From: Bugula neritina | Lineage: Eukaryota > Bryozoa > Gymnolaemata > Cheilostomatida > Bugulidae | DNA: 64,000 bases | Direction: 5' to 3' | Assembly: GCA_964035545.1 (NCBI GenBank) | Contig: CAXIUT010000097.1 | Coordinates: forward strand, 1 to 64,000 | Shown here: positions 44,401 through 60,700 of the stretch, in pieces | Numbering within the stretch: position 1 is the first letter of the stretch | Layout of the letters: every line of letters begins with the position of its first letter | Position numbers and translations under genes: made by a program | Notes under the pieces: generated by a model | Database searches by the model: none | What the model saw: the letters and a program-made list of their open reading frames with translations, nothing else | Told to the model about the DNA's origin: nothing

Positions 44401-47400
44401 TGCAACATACTGCAACATACTGAAATACACTGCAACACATTCAAATGCACCGCAAAATACTACAACATACTGAAATGCACTGTAACATATTGAAATACAC
44501 TGCAACGCATCGAAATATACTGCAATGTACCGAAATATATTGTAAAGTACTGAAATATACTGTCACACATTGAAAAACACTGCAACATACTGAAATATAC
44601 TGCGACACATTGCAATATACTGTAACATACTGAAATAGGCTGTAGCACACTGAAAGACACTGCAACATACTGAAATACACTGTAACATATTAAAATATAC
44701 TGCAACATACTGAAATACACTGCAGAATACCGAAATACACTGTAACATACTGAAATATACTGCAAAATACTGAAATACATTGCTACATACTGAAATATAC
44801 TGCAACATACTGCAACATACTGAAATACACTGTAACATACTGAAATACGCTGCTACATACTACAACATATTGAAAGACACTGCAACACAGTGAAATATAC
44901 TGCAACATACCTAAATATACGGTAATATATCAAAATATACTGTAACACATTGAAAAATACTGCAACATACTGAAATACACTGCAACACACCTAAAAACAC
45001 TGAAAATACTGTAACACACTGAAATATACTGCAAAATACTGAAATACACTGCTACATACTGAAATATACTGCGACACACTGCAACATACTGCAACATACT
45101 AACGTAAACTGCAACATACTGAAATACACTGTAAAATACTGAAATACACTAGAACATACTGAAATATACTGCACCATACTGAAATATACTGCTACATACT
45201 GAAATATACTGCAACACACTGCAACATACTGCAACATACTAGAATACACTGTAACATAATGAAATACACTGCAACACATTGAAATATACTGCAAAATACT
45301 GAAATACACTGCTATATACTGAAATACACTGCAACACACTACAACATACTGCAACATACTAAAATATACTGCAACATACTGAAATACACTGCAAAATACT
45401 GAAATACACTGTAACATACTGAAGTATACTGCAACATACTGAAATACACTGCTACATACTGAAATATACTGCAACACACAGCAACATACTGCAACATACT
45501 AAAATACACTGTAACATATTGGAATACACTGCAACACATTGAAATATACTGTAAAATACTGAAATACACTGCTACATACTGAAATATACTGCAACATACT
45601 GCAACATACTGAAATACACTGCAACACATTCAAATACACCGCAAAAAACTACAACATACTGAAATGCACTGTAACATATTGAAATACACTGCAACGCATT
45701 AAAATATACTGCAATGTACTGAAATATATGGTAAACTACTTAAATATACTGTCACACATTGAAAAACACTGCAACATACTGAAATATACTGCGACACATT
45801 GCAATATACTGTAACATACTGAAATAGGCTGTAGATCACTGAAATACACTGCAACCCACTGAAATATACTGCAACATACTGAAATACACTGTAACATATT
45901 GAAATATACTGCAACACACTGAAATATAGTGCTACATACTGAAATATACTGCAACATACTGCAACATAGTGAAATACACTGTAACATACTGAAATACACT
46001 GCAACATACTACAACATATTTCAATACACTGCAACACATTGAAATATACTGCAACATACCTAAATATACGATAATATACTGAAATAAACTCTAACACATT
46101 GAAAAACACTGCAACATACTGAAATACACTGCAACACATTCAAATACACCGCAAAATACTACAACATACTGAAATATACTGCAACACACTGCAATTTACT
46201 GCAACATACTAAAATACACTGCAACATACTGAAATACACTGCAAAATACTGAAATATACTGCAACACACTGCAACTTACTGCAACATACTAAAATACACT
46301 GTAACATATTGAATTACAGTGCAACACATTGAAATATACTGCAAAATACTGAAATACACTGCTACATACTGAAATATACTGCGACACACTGCAACATACT
46401 GCAACATACTAAAATATACTGCAACATACTGAAATACACTGCAAAATACTGAAATACACTGTAACATACTGAAATATACTGCAACATACTGAAATACACT
46501 GCAACATACTGCAACATACTAAAATACACTGCAACATACTGAAATACACTGCAGAATACTGAAATACACTGTAACATACTGAAATATACTGCAAAATACT
46601 GAAATACACTGCTACATACTGAATTATACTGCAACACACTGCGACATACTGCAACATACTGAAATACACTGCAACACATTGAAATATACTGCAATGTACC
46701 GAAATATATGGTAAACTACTGAAATATACTGTCACACATTGAAAAATACTGCAACATACTGAAATATACTGCGACACATTGCAATATCCTGTAGCATACT
46801 GAAATACGCTGTAGCACACTGAAATACACTGCAACTCACTGAAATATACTGCAAAATACTGGAATACACTGCTACATACTGAAATATACTGCGACACACT
46901 ACAACATGCTGCAACATACTAAAGTATACTGCAACATACTGAAATACACTGTAAAATACTGAAATACACTATAACATACTGAAATATACTGCAACATACT
47001 GAAATATACTGCTACATACTGAAATATACTGCCACACACTGCAACATACTGCAACATACCAGAACACACTGCAAAATACTGAAATACACTGTAACATACT
47101 GAAGTATACTGCAACATACTGAAATACACTGCTACATACTGAAATATACTGCAACACACAGCAACATACTGCAACATACTAGAATACACTGTAACCTAAT
47201 GAAATACACTGCAACACATTGAAATATACTGCAAAATACTGAAATACACTGCTATATACTGAAATGTACTGCAACACACTACAACATACTGCAACATGCT
47301 AAAATATACTGCAAAATACTGAAATACCCTGCAAAATACTGAAATACACTGTAACATACTGAAGTATACTGCAACATACTGAAATACACTTCTACATACT

Positions 47401-50400
47401 GAAATATGCTGCAACACACAGCAACATACTGCAACATACTAAAATACACTGTAACATATTGGAATACACTGCAACACATTGAAATATACTGCAACACACC
47501 TAAATATACGGTAATATACCAAAATATACTGTAACACATTTAAAAACACTGCAACCTACTGAAATACACTGCAACACACTGAAATACACTGCAAAAGACT
47601 GTAACACACTGAAATATACTGCAACACACTGCAATTTACTGCAACATACTAAAATATACTGCAACATACTGAAATACACTGCAAAATACTGAAATATACT
47701 GCAACACACTGCAACTTACTGCAACATACTAAAATACACTGTAACATATTGAATTACACTGCAACACATTGAAATATAGTGCAAAATACTGAAATACACT
47801 GCTACATACTGAAATATACTGCGACACACTGCAACATACTGCAACATACTAAAATATACTGCAACATACTGAAATACACTGCAAAATACTGAAATACACT
47901 GTAACATACTGAAATATACTGCAACATACTGAAATACACTGCTACATACTGAAATATACTGCAAAATACTGCAACATACTAAAATACAATGTAACATATT
48001 GAAATACACTGCAACACATTGAAATATACTGCAAAATACTGAAATACACTGCTACATACTGAAATATACTGCGACACACTGCAACATACTGCAACATACT
48101 AAAATACACTGCAACATACTGAAATACACTGCAGAATACTGAAATACACTGTAACATACTGAAATATACTGCAAAATACTGAAATACACTGCTACATACT
48201 GAATTATACTGCAACACACTGCGACATACTGCAACATACTGAAATGCACTGTAACATATTGAAATACACTGCAACACATTGAAATATACTGCAATGTACC
48301 GAAATATATGGTAAACTACTGAAATATACTGTCACACATTGAAAAATACTGCAACATACTGAAATATACTGCGACACATTGCAATATACTGTAGCATACT
48401 GAAATACGCTGTAGCACACTGAAATACACTGCAACTCACTGAAATATACTGCAAAATACTGGAATACACTGCTACATACTGAAATATACTGCGACACACA
48501 ACAACATACTGCAACATACTAAAGTATACTGCAACATACTGAAATACACTGTAAAATACTGAAATACACTATAACATACTGAAATATACTGCAACATACT
48601 GAAATATACTGCTACATACTGAAATATACTGCCACACACTGCAACATACTGCAACATACCAGAACACACTGTAACATAATGAAATACACTGCAACACATT
48701 GAAATATACTGCAAAATACTGAAATACACTGCTATATACTGAAATACACTGCAACACACTACAACATACTGCAACATACGAAAATATACTGCAACATACT
48801 GAAATACACTGCAAAATACTGAAATACACTGTAACATACTGAAGTATACTGCAACATACTGAAATACACTGCTACATACTGAAATATACTGCAACACACA
48901 GCAACATACTGCAACATACTAAAATACACTGTAACATATTGGAATAAACTGCAACACATTAATTATACTGCAAAATACTGAAATACACTGCTACATACTG
49001 AAATATACTGCAACATACTGCAACATACTGAAATACACTGCAACACATTCAAATACACCGCAAAATACTACAACATACTGAAATGCACTGTAACATATTG
49101 AAATACACTGCAACCCATTGAAATATACTGCAATGTACCGAAATATATGGTAAAGTACTGAAATATACTGTCACACATTGAAAAACACTGCAACATACTG
49201 AAATATACTGCGACACATTGCAATATACTGTAACATACTGAAATAGGCTGTAGCACACTGAAATACACTGCAACTCACTGAAATATACTGCAACATACTG
49301 AAATACACTGTAACATATTAAAATATACTGCAACATACTGAAATATAGTGCTACATACTGAAATATACTGCAACATACTGCAACATAGTGAAATACACTG
49401 TAACATACTGAAATACACTGCAACATACTACAACATATTGAAATACACTGCAACACATTGAAATATACTGCAACATACCTAAATATACGGTAATATACTG
49501 AAATATACTGTAACACATTGAAAAACACTGCAACATACTGAAATACACTGTAACATATTAAAATATACTGCAACATACTGAAATACACTGCAGAATACCG
49601 AAATACACTGTAACATACTGAAATATACTGCAAAATACTGAAATACACTGCTACATACTGAAATATACTGCGACACACTGCGACATACTGCAACATACTA
49701 AAATACACTGTAACATATTGAAATACACTGCAACACATTGAAATATACTGCAATGTACCGAAATATATGGTAAACTACTGAAATATACTGTCACACATTG
49801 AAAAATACTGCAACATACTGAAATATACTGCGACACATTGCAATATACTGTAACATACTGAAATATGCTGTAGCACACTGAAATACACTGCAACTCACTG
49901 AAATATACTGCAACATACTGAAACACACTGTAACATATTGAAATATACTGCAACATACTGAAATACATTGCTACATACTGAAATATACTGCAACATACTG
50001 CAACATACTGAAATACACTGTAACATACTGGAATACGCTGCAACATACTACAACATATTGAAAGACACTGCAACACATTGAAATATACTGCAACATACCT
50101 AAATATACGGTAATATACCAAAATATACTGTAACACATTGAAAAATACTGCAACATACTGAAATACACTGCAACACACCGAAAAACACTGAAAATACTGT
50201 AACACACTGAAATATACTGCAAAATACTGAAATACACTGCTACATACTGAAATACACTGCGACACACTGCAACATACTGCAACATACTAAAGTATACTGC
50301 AACATACTGAAATACACTGTAAAATACTGAAAGACACTATAACATACTGAAATATACTGCAAAATACTGAAATACACTGCTATATACTGAAATACACTGC

Positions 50401-51020
50401 AACACACTACAACATACTGCAACATACGAAAATATACTGCAACATACTGAAATACACTGCAAAATACTGAAATACACTGTAACATACTGAAGTATACTGC
50501 AACATACTGAAATACACTGCTACATACTGAAATATACTGCAACACACAGCAACATACTGCAACATACTAAAATACACTGTAACATATTGGAATAAACTGC
50601 AACACATTAATTATACTGCAAAATACTGAAATACACTGCTACATACTGAAATATACTGCAACATACTGCAACATACTGAAATACACTGCAACACATTCAA
50701 ATACACCGCAAAATACTACAACATACTGAAATGCACTGTAACATATTGAAATACACTGCAACGCATTGAAATATACTGCAATGTACCAAAATATATGGTA
50801 AAGTACTGAAATATACTGTCACACATTGAAAAACACTGCAACATACTGAAATATACTGCGACACATTGCAATATACTGTAACATACTGAAATAGGCTGTA
50901 GCACACTGAAATACACTGCAACTCACTGAAATATACTGCAACATACTGAAATACACTGTAACATATTAAAATATACTGCAACATACTGAAATATAGTGCT
51001 ACATACTGAAATATACTGCA
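41403..51020 (+). repeat. Large array duplication D, copy 2 (9.6 kb)
   Basis: Partner of 14627-24457. It lacks the hAT element: satellite corresponding to 19787-20469 is missing, leaving a clean in-register junction at about 46501. It keeps about 510 bp near 47.3-47.8 kb that copy 1 lacks. Confidence 0.88.
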
Positions 51021-51390
51021 ACACACTGCAACATACTGAAATACACTGTAACATACTGAAATACGCTGCAACATACTACAACATATTGAAAGACACTGCA
51101 ACACATTGAAATATACTGCAACATACCTAAATATCCGGTAATATACCAAAATATACTGTAACACATTGAAAAATACTGCAACATACTGAAATACACTGCA
51201 ACACACCGAAAAACACTGAAAATACTGTAACACACTGAAATATACTGCAAAATACTGAAATACACTGCTACATACTGAAATACACTGCGACACACTGCAA
51301 CATACTGCAACATACTAAAGTATACTGCAACATACTGAAATACATTGTAAAACACTGAAATACACTATAACATACTGAAATATACTGCAA

Positions 51391-54300
51391 CATACTGAAA
51401 TATACTGCTACATACTGAAATATACTGCAACACACTGCAACATACTGCAACATACTAGAATACACTGTAACATAATGAAATACACTACAACACATTGAAA
51501 TAGACTGCAAAATACTGAAATACACTGCTATATACTGAAATACACTGCAACACACTACAACATACTGCAACATACTAAAATATACTGCAACATACTGAAA
51601 TACACTGCAAAATACTGAAATACACTGTAACATACTGAAGTATACTGCAACATACTGAAATACACTGCTACATACTGAAATATACTGCAACACACAGCAA
51701 CATACTACAACATACTAAAATACACTGTAACATATTGGAATACACTGCAACACATTGAAATATACTGCAACATACTGAAATACACTGCAACACATTCAAA
51801 TACACCGCAAAATACTACAACATACTGAAATGCACTGTAACATATTGAAATACACTGTAACATATTAAAATATACGGCAACATACTGAAATATACTGCGA
51901 CACATTGCAATATACTGTAACATACTGAAATAGGCTGTAGCACACTGAAATACACTGCAACTCACTGAAATATACTGCAACATACTGAAATACACTGTAA
52001 CATATTGAAATATACTGCAACACACTGAAATATAGTGCTACATACTGAAATATACTGCTACATACTGAAATACACTGCAACATACTGCAACATACTGAAA
52101 TACACTGCAACACATTGAAATATACTGCAACATACCTAAATATACGGTAATATACTGAAAAATACTGTAACACATTGAAAAACACTGCAACATACTGAAA
52201 TACACTGCAACACATTCTAATACACCGCAAAATACTACAACATACTGAAATGCACTGTAACATATTGAAATACACTGCAACACATTGAAATATACTGCAA
52301 TGTACCGAAATCTATGGTAAACTACTGATATATACTGTCACACATTGAAAAATACTGCAACATACTGAAATATACTGCGACACATTGCAATATACTGTAA
52401 CATACTGAAATATGCTGTAGCACACTGAAATACACTGCAACATACTGAAATACACTGTAACATATTAAAATATACTGCAACATACTGAAATACACTGCAG
52501 AATACCGAAATACACTGTAACATACTGAAATATACTGCAAAATACTGAAATACACTGCTACATACTGAAATTTACTGCGACACACTGCGACATACTGCAA
52601 CATACTAAAATACACTGTAACATATTGAAACACACTGCAACACATTGAAATATACTGCAATGTACCGAATTATATGGTAAACTACTGAAATATACTGTCA
52701 CACATTGAAAAATACTGCAACATACTGAAATATACTGCGACACATTACAATATACTGTAACATACTGAAATATGCTGTAGCACACTGAAATACACTGCAA
52801 CTCACTGAAATATACTGCAACATACTGAAACACACTGTAACATATTGAAATATACTGCAACATACTGAAATATATTGCTACATACTGAAATATACTGCAA
52901 CACACTGCAACATACTGAAATACACTGTAACATACTGAAATACGCTGCAACATACTACAACATATTGAAAGACACTGCAACACATTGAAATATACTGCAA
53001 CATACCTAAATATCCGGTAATATACCAAAATATACTGTAACACATTGAAAAATACTGCAACATACTGAAATACACTGCAACACACCGAAAAACACTGAAA
53101 ATACTGTAACACACTGAAATATACTGCAAAATACTGAAATACACTGCTACATACTGAAATACACTGCGACACACTGCAACATACTGCAACATACTAAAGT
53201 ATACTGCAACATACTGAAATACACTGTAAAATACTGAAATACACTATAACATACTGAAATATACTGCAACATACTGAAATATACTGCTACATACTGAAAT
53301 ATACTGCAACACACTGCAACATACTGCAACATACTAGAATACACTGTAACATAATGAAATACACTACAACACATTGAAATAGACTGCAAAATACTGAAAC
53401 ACACTGCTATATACTGAAATACACTGCAACACACTACAACATACTGCAACATACTAAAATATACTGCAACATACTGAAATACACTGCAAAATACTGAAAT
53501 ACACTGTAACATACTGAAGTATACTGCAACATACTGAAATACACTGCTACATACTGAAATATACTGCAACACACAGCAACATACTACAACATACTAAAAT
53601 ACACTGTAACATATTGGAATACACTGCAACACATTGAAATATACTGCAACATACTGAAATACACTGCAACACATTCAAATACACCGCAAAATACTACAAC
53701 ATACTGAAATGCACTGTAACATATTGAAATACACTGTAACATATTAAAATATACGGCAACATACTGAAATATACTGCGACACATTGCAATATACTGTAAC
53801 ATACTGAAATAGGCTGTAGCACACTGAAATACACTGCAACTCACTGAAATATACTGCAACATACTGAAATACACTGTAACATATTGAAATATACTGCAAC
53901 ACACTGAAATATAGTGCTACATACTGAAATATACTGCTACATACTGAAATACACTGCAACATACTGCAACATACTGAAATACACTGCAACACATTGAAAT
54001 ATACTGCAACATACCTAAATATACGGTAATATACTGAAAAATACTGTAACACATTGAAAAACACTGCAACATACTGAAATACACTGCAACACATTCTAAT
54101 ACACCGCAAAATACTACAACATACTGAAATGCACTGTAACATATTGAAATACACTGCAACACATTGAAATATACTGCAATGTACCGAAATATATGGTAAA
54201 CTACTGATATATACTGTCACACATTGAAAAATACTGCAACATACTGAAATATACTGCGACACATTGCAATATACTGTAACATACTGAAATATGCTGTAGC

Positions 54301-57300
54301 ACACTGAAATACACTGCAACATACTGAAATAGACTGTAACATATTAAAATATACTGCAACATACTGAAATACACTGCAGAATACCGAAATACACTGTAAC
54401 ATACTGAAATATGCTGCAAAATACTGAAATACACTGCTACATACTGAAATTTACTGCGACACACTGCGACATACTGCAACATACTAAAATACACTGTAAC
54501 ATATTGAAAAACACTGCAACACATTGAAATATACTGCAATGTACCGAATTATATGGTAAACTACTGAAATATACTGTCACACATTGAAAAATACTGCAAC
54601 ATACTGAAATATACTGCGACACATTGCAATATACTGTAACATACTGAAATATGCTGTAGCACACTGAAATACACTGCAACTCACTGAAATATACTGCAAC
54701 ATACTGAAACACACTGTAACATATTGAAATATACTGCAACATACTGAAATACATTGCTACATACTGAAATATACTGCAACATACTGCAACATACTGAAAT
54801 ACACTGTAACATACTGAAATACGCTGCAACATACTACAACATATTGAAAGACACTGCAACACAGTGAAATATACTGCAACATACCTAAATATACGGTAAT
54901 ATACCAAAATATACTGTAACACATTGAAAAATACTGCAACATACTGAAATACACTGCAACACACCGAAAAACACTGAAAATACTGTAACACACTGAAATA
55001 TACTGCAAAATACTGAAATACACTGCTACATACTGAAATATACTGCGACACACTGCAACATACTGCAACATACTAAAGTAAACTGCAACATACTGAAATA
55101 CACTGTAAAATACTGAAATACACTAGAACATACTGAAATATACTGCACCATACTGAAATATACTGCTACATACTGAAATATACTGCAACACACTGCAACA
55201 TACTGCAACATACTAGAATACACTGTAACATAATGAAATACACTGCAACACATTGAAATATACTGCAAAATACTGAAATACACTGCTATATACTGAAATA
55301 CACTGCAACACACTACAACATACTGCAACATACTAAAATATACTGCAACATACTGAAATACACTGCAAAATACTGAAATACACTGTAACATACTGAAGTA
55401 TACTGCAACATACTGAAATACACTGCTACATACTGAAATATACTGCAACACACAGCAACATACTGCAACATACTAAGATACACTGTAACATATTGGAATA
55501 CACTGCAACACATTGAAATATACTGCAAAATACTGAAATACACTGCTACATACTGAAATATACTGCAACATACTGCAACATACTGAAATACACTGCAACA
55601 CATTCAAATACACCGCAAAAAACTACAACATACTGAAATGCACTGTAACATTGAAATACACTGCAACGCATTAAAATATACTGCAATGTACTGAAATATA
55701 TGGTAAACTACTTAAATATACTGTCACACATTGAAAAACACTGCAACATACTGAAATATACTGCGACACATTGCAATATACTGTAACATACTGAAATAGG
55801 CTGTAGCACACTGAAATACACTGCAACTCACTGAAATATACTGCAACATACTGAAATACACTGTAACATATTGAAATATACTGCAACACACTGAAATATA
55901 GTGCTACATACTGAAATATACTGCAACATACTGCAACATAGTGAAATACACTGTAACATACTGAAATACACTGCAACCTACTGCAACATATTTCAATACA
56001 CTGCAACACATTGAAATATACTGCAACATACCTAAATATACGATAATATACTGAAATATACTCTAACACATTGAAAAACACTGCAACATACTGAAATACA
56101 CTGCAACACATTCTAATACACCGCAAAATACTACAACATACTGAAATGCACTGTAACATATTGAAATACACTGCAACACATTGAAATATACTGCAATGTA
56201 CCGAAATATATGGTAAACTACTGATATATACTGTCACACATTGAAAAATACTGCAACATACTGAAATATACTGCGACACATTGCAATATACTGTAACATA
56301 CTGAAATATGCTGTAGCACACTGAAATACACTGCAACATACTGAAATACACTGTAACATATTAAAATATACTGCAACATACTGAAATACACTGCAGAATA
56401 CCGAAATACACTGTAACATACTGAAATATACTGCAAAATACTGAAATACACTGCTACATACTGAAATTTACTGCGACACACTGCGACATACTGCAACATA
56501 CTAAAATACACTGTAACATATTGAAACACACTGCAACACATTGAAATATACTGCAATGTACCGAATTATATGGTAAACTACTGAAATATACTGTCACACA
56601 TTGAAAAATACTGCAACATACTGAAATATACTGCGACACATTGCAATATACTGTAACATACTGAAATATGCTGTAGCACACTGAAATACACTGCAACTCA
56701 CTGAAATATACTGCAACATACTGAAACACACTGTAACATATTGAAATATACTGCAACATACTGAAATACATTGCTACATACTGAAATATACTGCAACATA
56801 CTGCAACATACTGAAATACACTGTAACATACTGAAATACGCTGCAACATACTACAACATATTGAAAGACACTGCAACACAGTGAAATATACTGCAACATA
56901 CCTAAATATACGGTAATATACCAAAATATACTGTAACACATTGAAAAATACTGCAACATACTGAAATACACTGCAACACACCGAAAAACACTGAAAATAC
57001 TGTAACACACTGAAATATACTGCAAAATACTGAAATACACTGCTACATACTGAAATATACTGCGACACACTGCAACATACTGCAACATACTAAAGTAAAC
57101 TGCAACATACTGAAATACACTGTAAAATACTGAAATACACTAGAACATACTGAAATATACTGCACCATACTGAAATATACTGCTACATACTGAAATATAC
57201 TGCAACACACTGCAACATACTGCAACATACTAGAATACACTGTAACATAATGAAATACACTGCAACACATTGAAATATACTGCAAAATACTGAAATACAC

Positions 57301-57794
57301 TGCTATATACTGAAATACACTGCAACACACTACAACATACTGCAACATACTAAAATATACTGCAACATACTGAAATACACTGCAAAATACTGAAATACAC
57401 TGCTACATACTGAAATATACTGCAACATACTGCAACATACTGAAATACACTGTAACATACTGAAATACGCTGCAACATACTACAACATATTGAAAGACAC
57501 TGCAACACATTGAAATATACTGCAACATACCTAAATATCCGGTAATATACCAAAATATACTGTAACACATTGAAAAATACTGCAACATACTGAAATACAC
57601 TGCAACACACCGAAAAACACTGAAAATACTGTAACACACTGAAATATACTGCAAAATACTGAAATACACTGCTACATACTGAAATATACTGCGACACACT
57701 GCAACATACTGCAACATACTAAAGTAAACTGCAACATACTGAAATACACTGTAAAATACTGAAATACACTAGAACATACTGAAATATACTGCAC
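51391..57794 (+). repeat. Tandem duplication H, copy 1 (6404 bp)
   Basis: It repeats head to tail at 57795 with a constant offset of 6404 bp to the window end. Identity starts at 51391/57795, where the preceding bases differ. The landmark gaaatttactgcgacacact divides the unit into three higher-order repeats: its gcgacacact part falls at 52577, 54456, 56473 and 58981, giving steps of 1879, 2017 and 2508 bp, which sum to 6404. The copies share a two-base deletion in gtaacattgaaatac at about 55649 and 62053. Confidence 0.95.
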
Positions 57795-60700
57795 CATACT
57801 GAAATATACTGCTACATACTGAAATATACTGCAACACACTGCAACATACTGCAACATACTAGAATACACTGTAACATAATGAAATACACTACAACACATT
57901 GAAATAGACTGCTAAATACTGAAATACACTGCTATATACTGAAATACACTGCAACACACTACAACATACTGCAACATACTAAAATATACTGCAACATACT
58001 GAAATACACTGCAAAATACTGAAATACACTGTAACATACTGAAGTATACTGCAACATACTGAAATACACTGCTACATACTGAAATATACTGCAACACACA
58101 GCAACATACTACAACATACTAAAATACACTGTAACATATTGGAATACACTGCAACACATTGAAATATACTGCAACATACTGAAATACACTGCAACACATT
58201 CAAATACACCGCAAAATACTACAACATACTGAAATGCACTGTAACATATTGAAATACACTGTAACATATTAAAATATACGGCAACATACTGAAATATACT
58301 GCGACACATTGCAATATACTGTAACATACTGAAATAGGCTGTAGCACACTGAAATACACTGCAACTCACTGAAATATACTGCAACATACTGAAATACACT
58401 GTAACATATTGAAATATACTGCAACACACTGAAATATAGTGCTACATACTGAAATATACTGCTACATACTGAAATACACTGCAACATACTGCAACATACT
58501 GAAATACACTGCAACACATTGAAATATACTGCAACATACCTAAATATACGGTAATATACTGAAAAATACTGTAACACATTGAAAAACACTGCAACATACT
58601 GAAATACACTGCAACACATTCTAATACACCGCAAAATACTACAACATACTGAAATGCACTGTAACATATTGAAATACACTGCAACACATTGAAATATACT
58701 GCAATGTACCGAAATCTATGGTAAACTACTGATATATACTGTCACACATTGAAAAATACTGCAACATACTGAAATATACTGCGACACATTGCAATATACT
58801 GTAACATACTGAAATATGCTGTAGCACACTGAAATACACTGCAACATACTGAAATACACTGTAACATATTAAAATATACTGCAACATACTGAAATACACT
58901 GCAGAATACCGAAATACACTGTAACATACTGAAATATACTGCAAAATACTGAAATACACTGCTACATACTGAAATTTACTGCGACACACTGCGACATACT
59001 GCAACATACTAAAATACACTGTAACATATTGAAACACACTGCAACACATTGAAATATACTGCAATGTACCGAATTATATGGTAAACTACTGAAATATACT
59101 GTCACACATTGAAAAATACTGCAACATACTGAAATATACTGCGACACATTACAATATACTGTAACATACTGAAATATGCTGTAGCACACTGAAATACACT
59201 GCAACTCACTGAAATATACTGCAACATACTGAAACACACTGTAACATATTGAAATATACTGCAACATACTGAAATATATTGCTACATACTGAAATATACT
59301 GCAACACACTGCAACATACTGAAATACACTGTAACATACTGAAATACGCTGCAACATACTACAACATATTGAAAGACACTGCAACACATTGAAATATACT
59401 GCAACATACCTAAATATCCGGTAATATACCAAAATATACTGTAACACATTGAAAAATACTGCAACATACTGAAATACACTGCAACACACCGAAAAACACT
59501 GAAAATACTGTAACACACTGAAATATACTGCAAAATACTGAAATACACTGCTACATACTGAAATACACTGCGACACACTGCAACATACTGCAACATACTA
59601 AAGTATACTGCAACATACTGAAATACACTGTAAAATACTGAAATACACTATAACATACTGAAATATACTGCAACATACTGAAATATACTGCTACATACTG
59701 AAATATACTGCAACACACTGCAACATACTGCAACATACTAGAATACACTGTAACATAATGAAATACACTACAACACATTGAAATAGACTGCAAAATACTG
59801 AAATACACTGCTATATACTGAAATACACTGCAACACACTACAACATACTGCAACATACTAAAATATACTGCAACATACTGAAATACACTGCAAAATACTG
59901 AAATACACTGTAACATACTGAAGTATACTGCAACATACTGAAATACACTGCTACATACTGAAATATACTGCAACACACAGCAACATACTACAACATACTA
60001 AAATACACTGTAACATATTGGAATACACTGCAACACATTGAAATATACTGCAACATACTGAAATACACTGCAACACATTCAAATACACCGCAAAATACTA
60101 CAACATACTGAAATGCACTGTAACATATTGAAATACACTGTAACATATTAAAATATACGGCAACATACTGAAATATACTGCGACACATTGCAATATACTG
60201 TAACATACTGAAATAGGCTGTAGCACACTGAAATACACTGCAACTCACTGAAATATACTGCAACATACTGAAATACACTGTAACATATTGAAATATACTG
60301 CAACACACTGAAATATAGTGCTACATACTGAAATATACTGCTACATACTGAAATACACTGCAACATACTGCAACATACTGAAATACACTGCAACACATTG
60401 AAATATACTGCAACATACCTAAATATACGGTAATATACTGAAAAATACTGTAACACATTGAAAAACACTGCAACATACTGAAATACACTGCAACACATTC
60501 TAATACACCGCAAAATACTACAACATACTGAAATGCACTGTAACATATTGAAATACACTGCAACACATTGAAATATACTGCAATGTACCGAAATATATGG
60601 TAAACTACTGATATATACTGTCACACATTGAAAAATACTGCAACATACTGAAATATACTGCGACACATTGCAATATACTGTAACATACTGAAATATGCTG

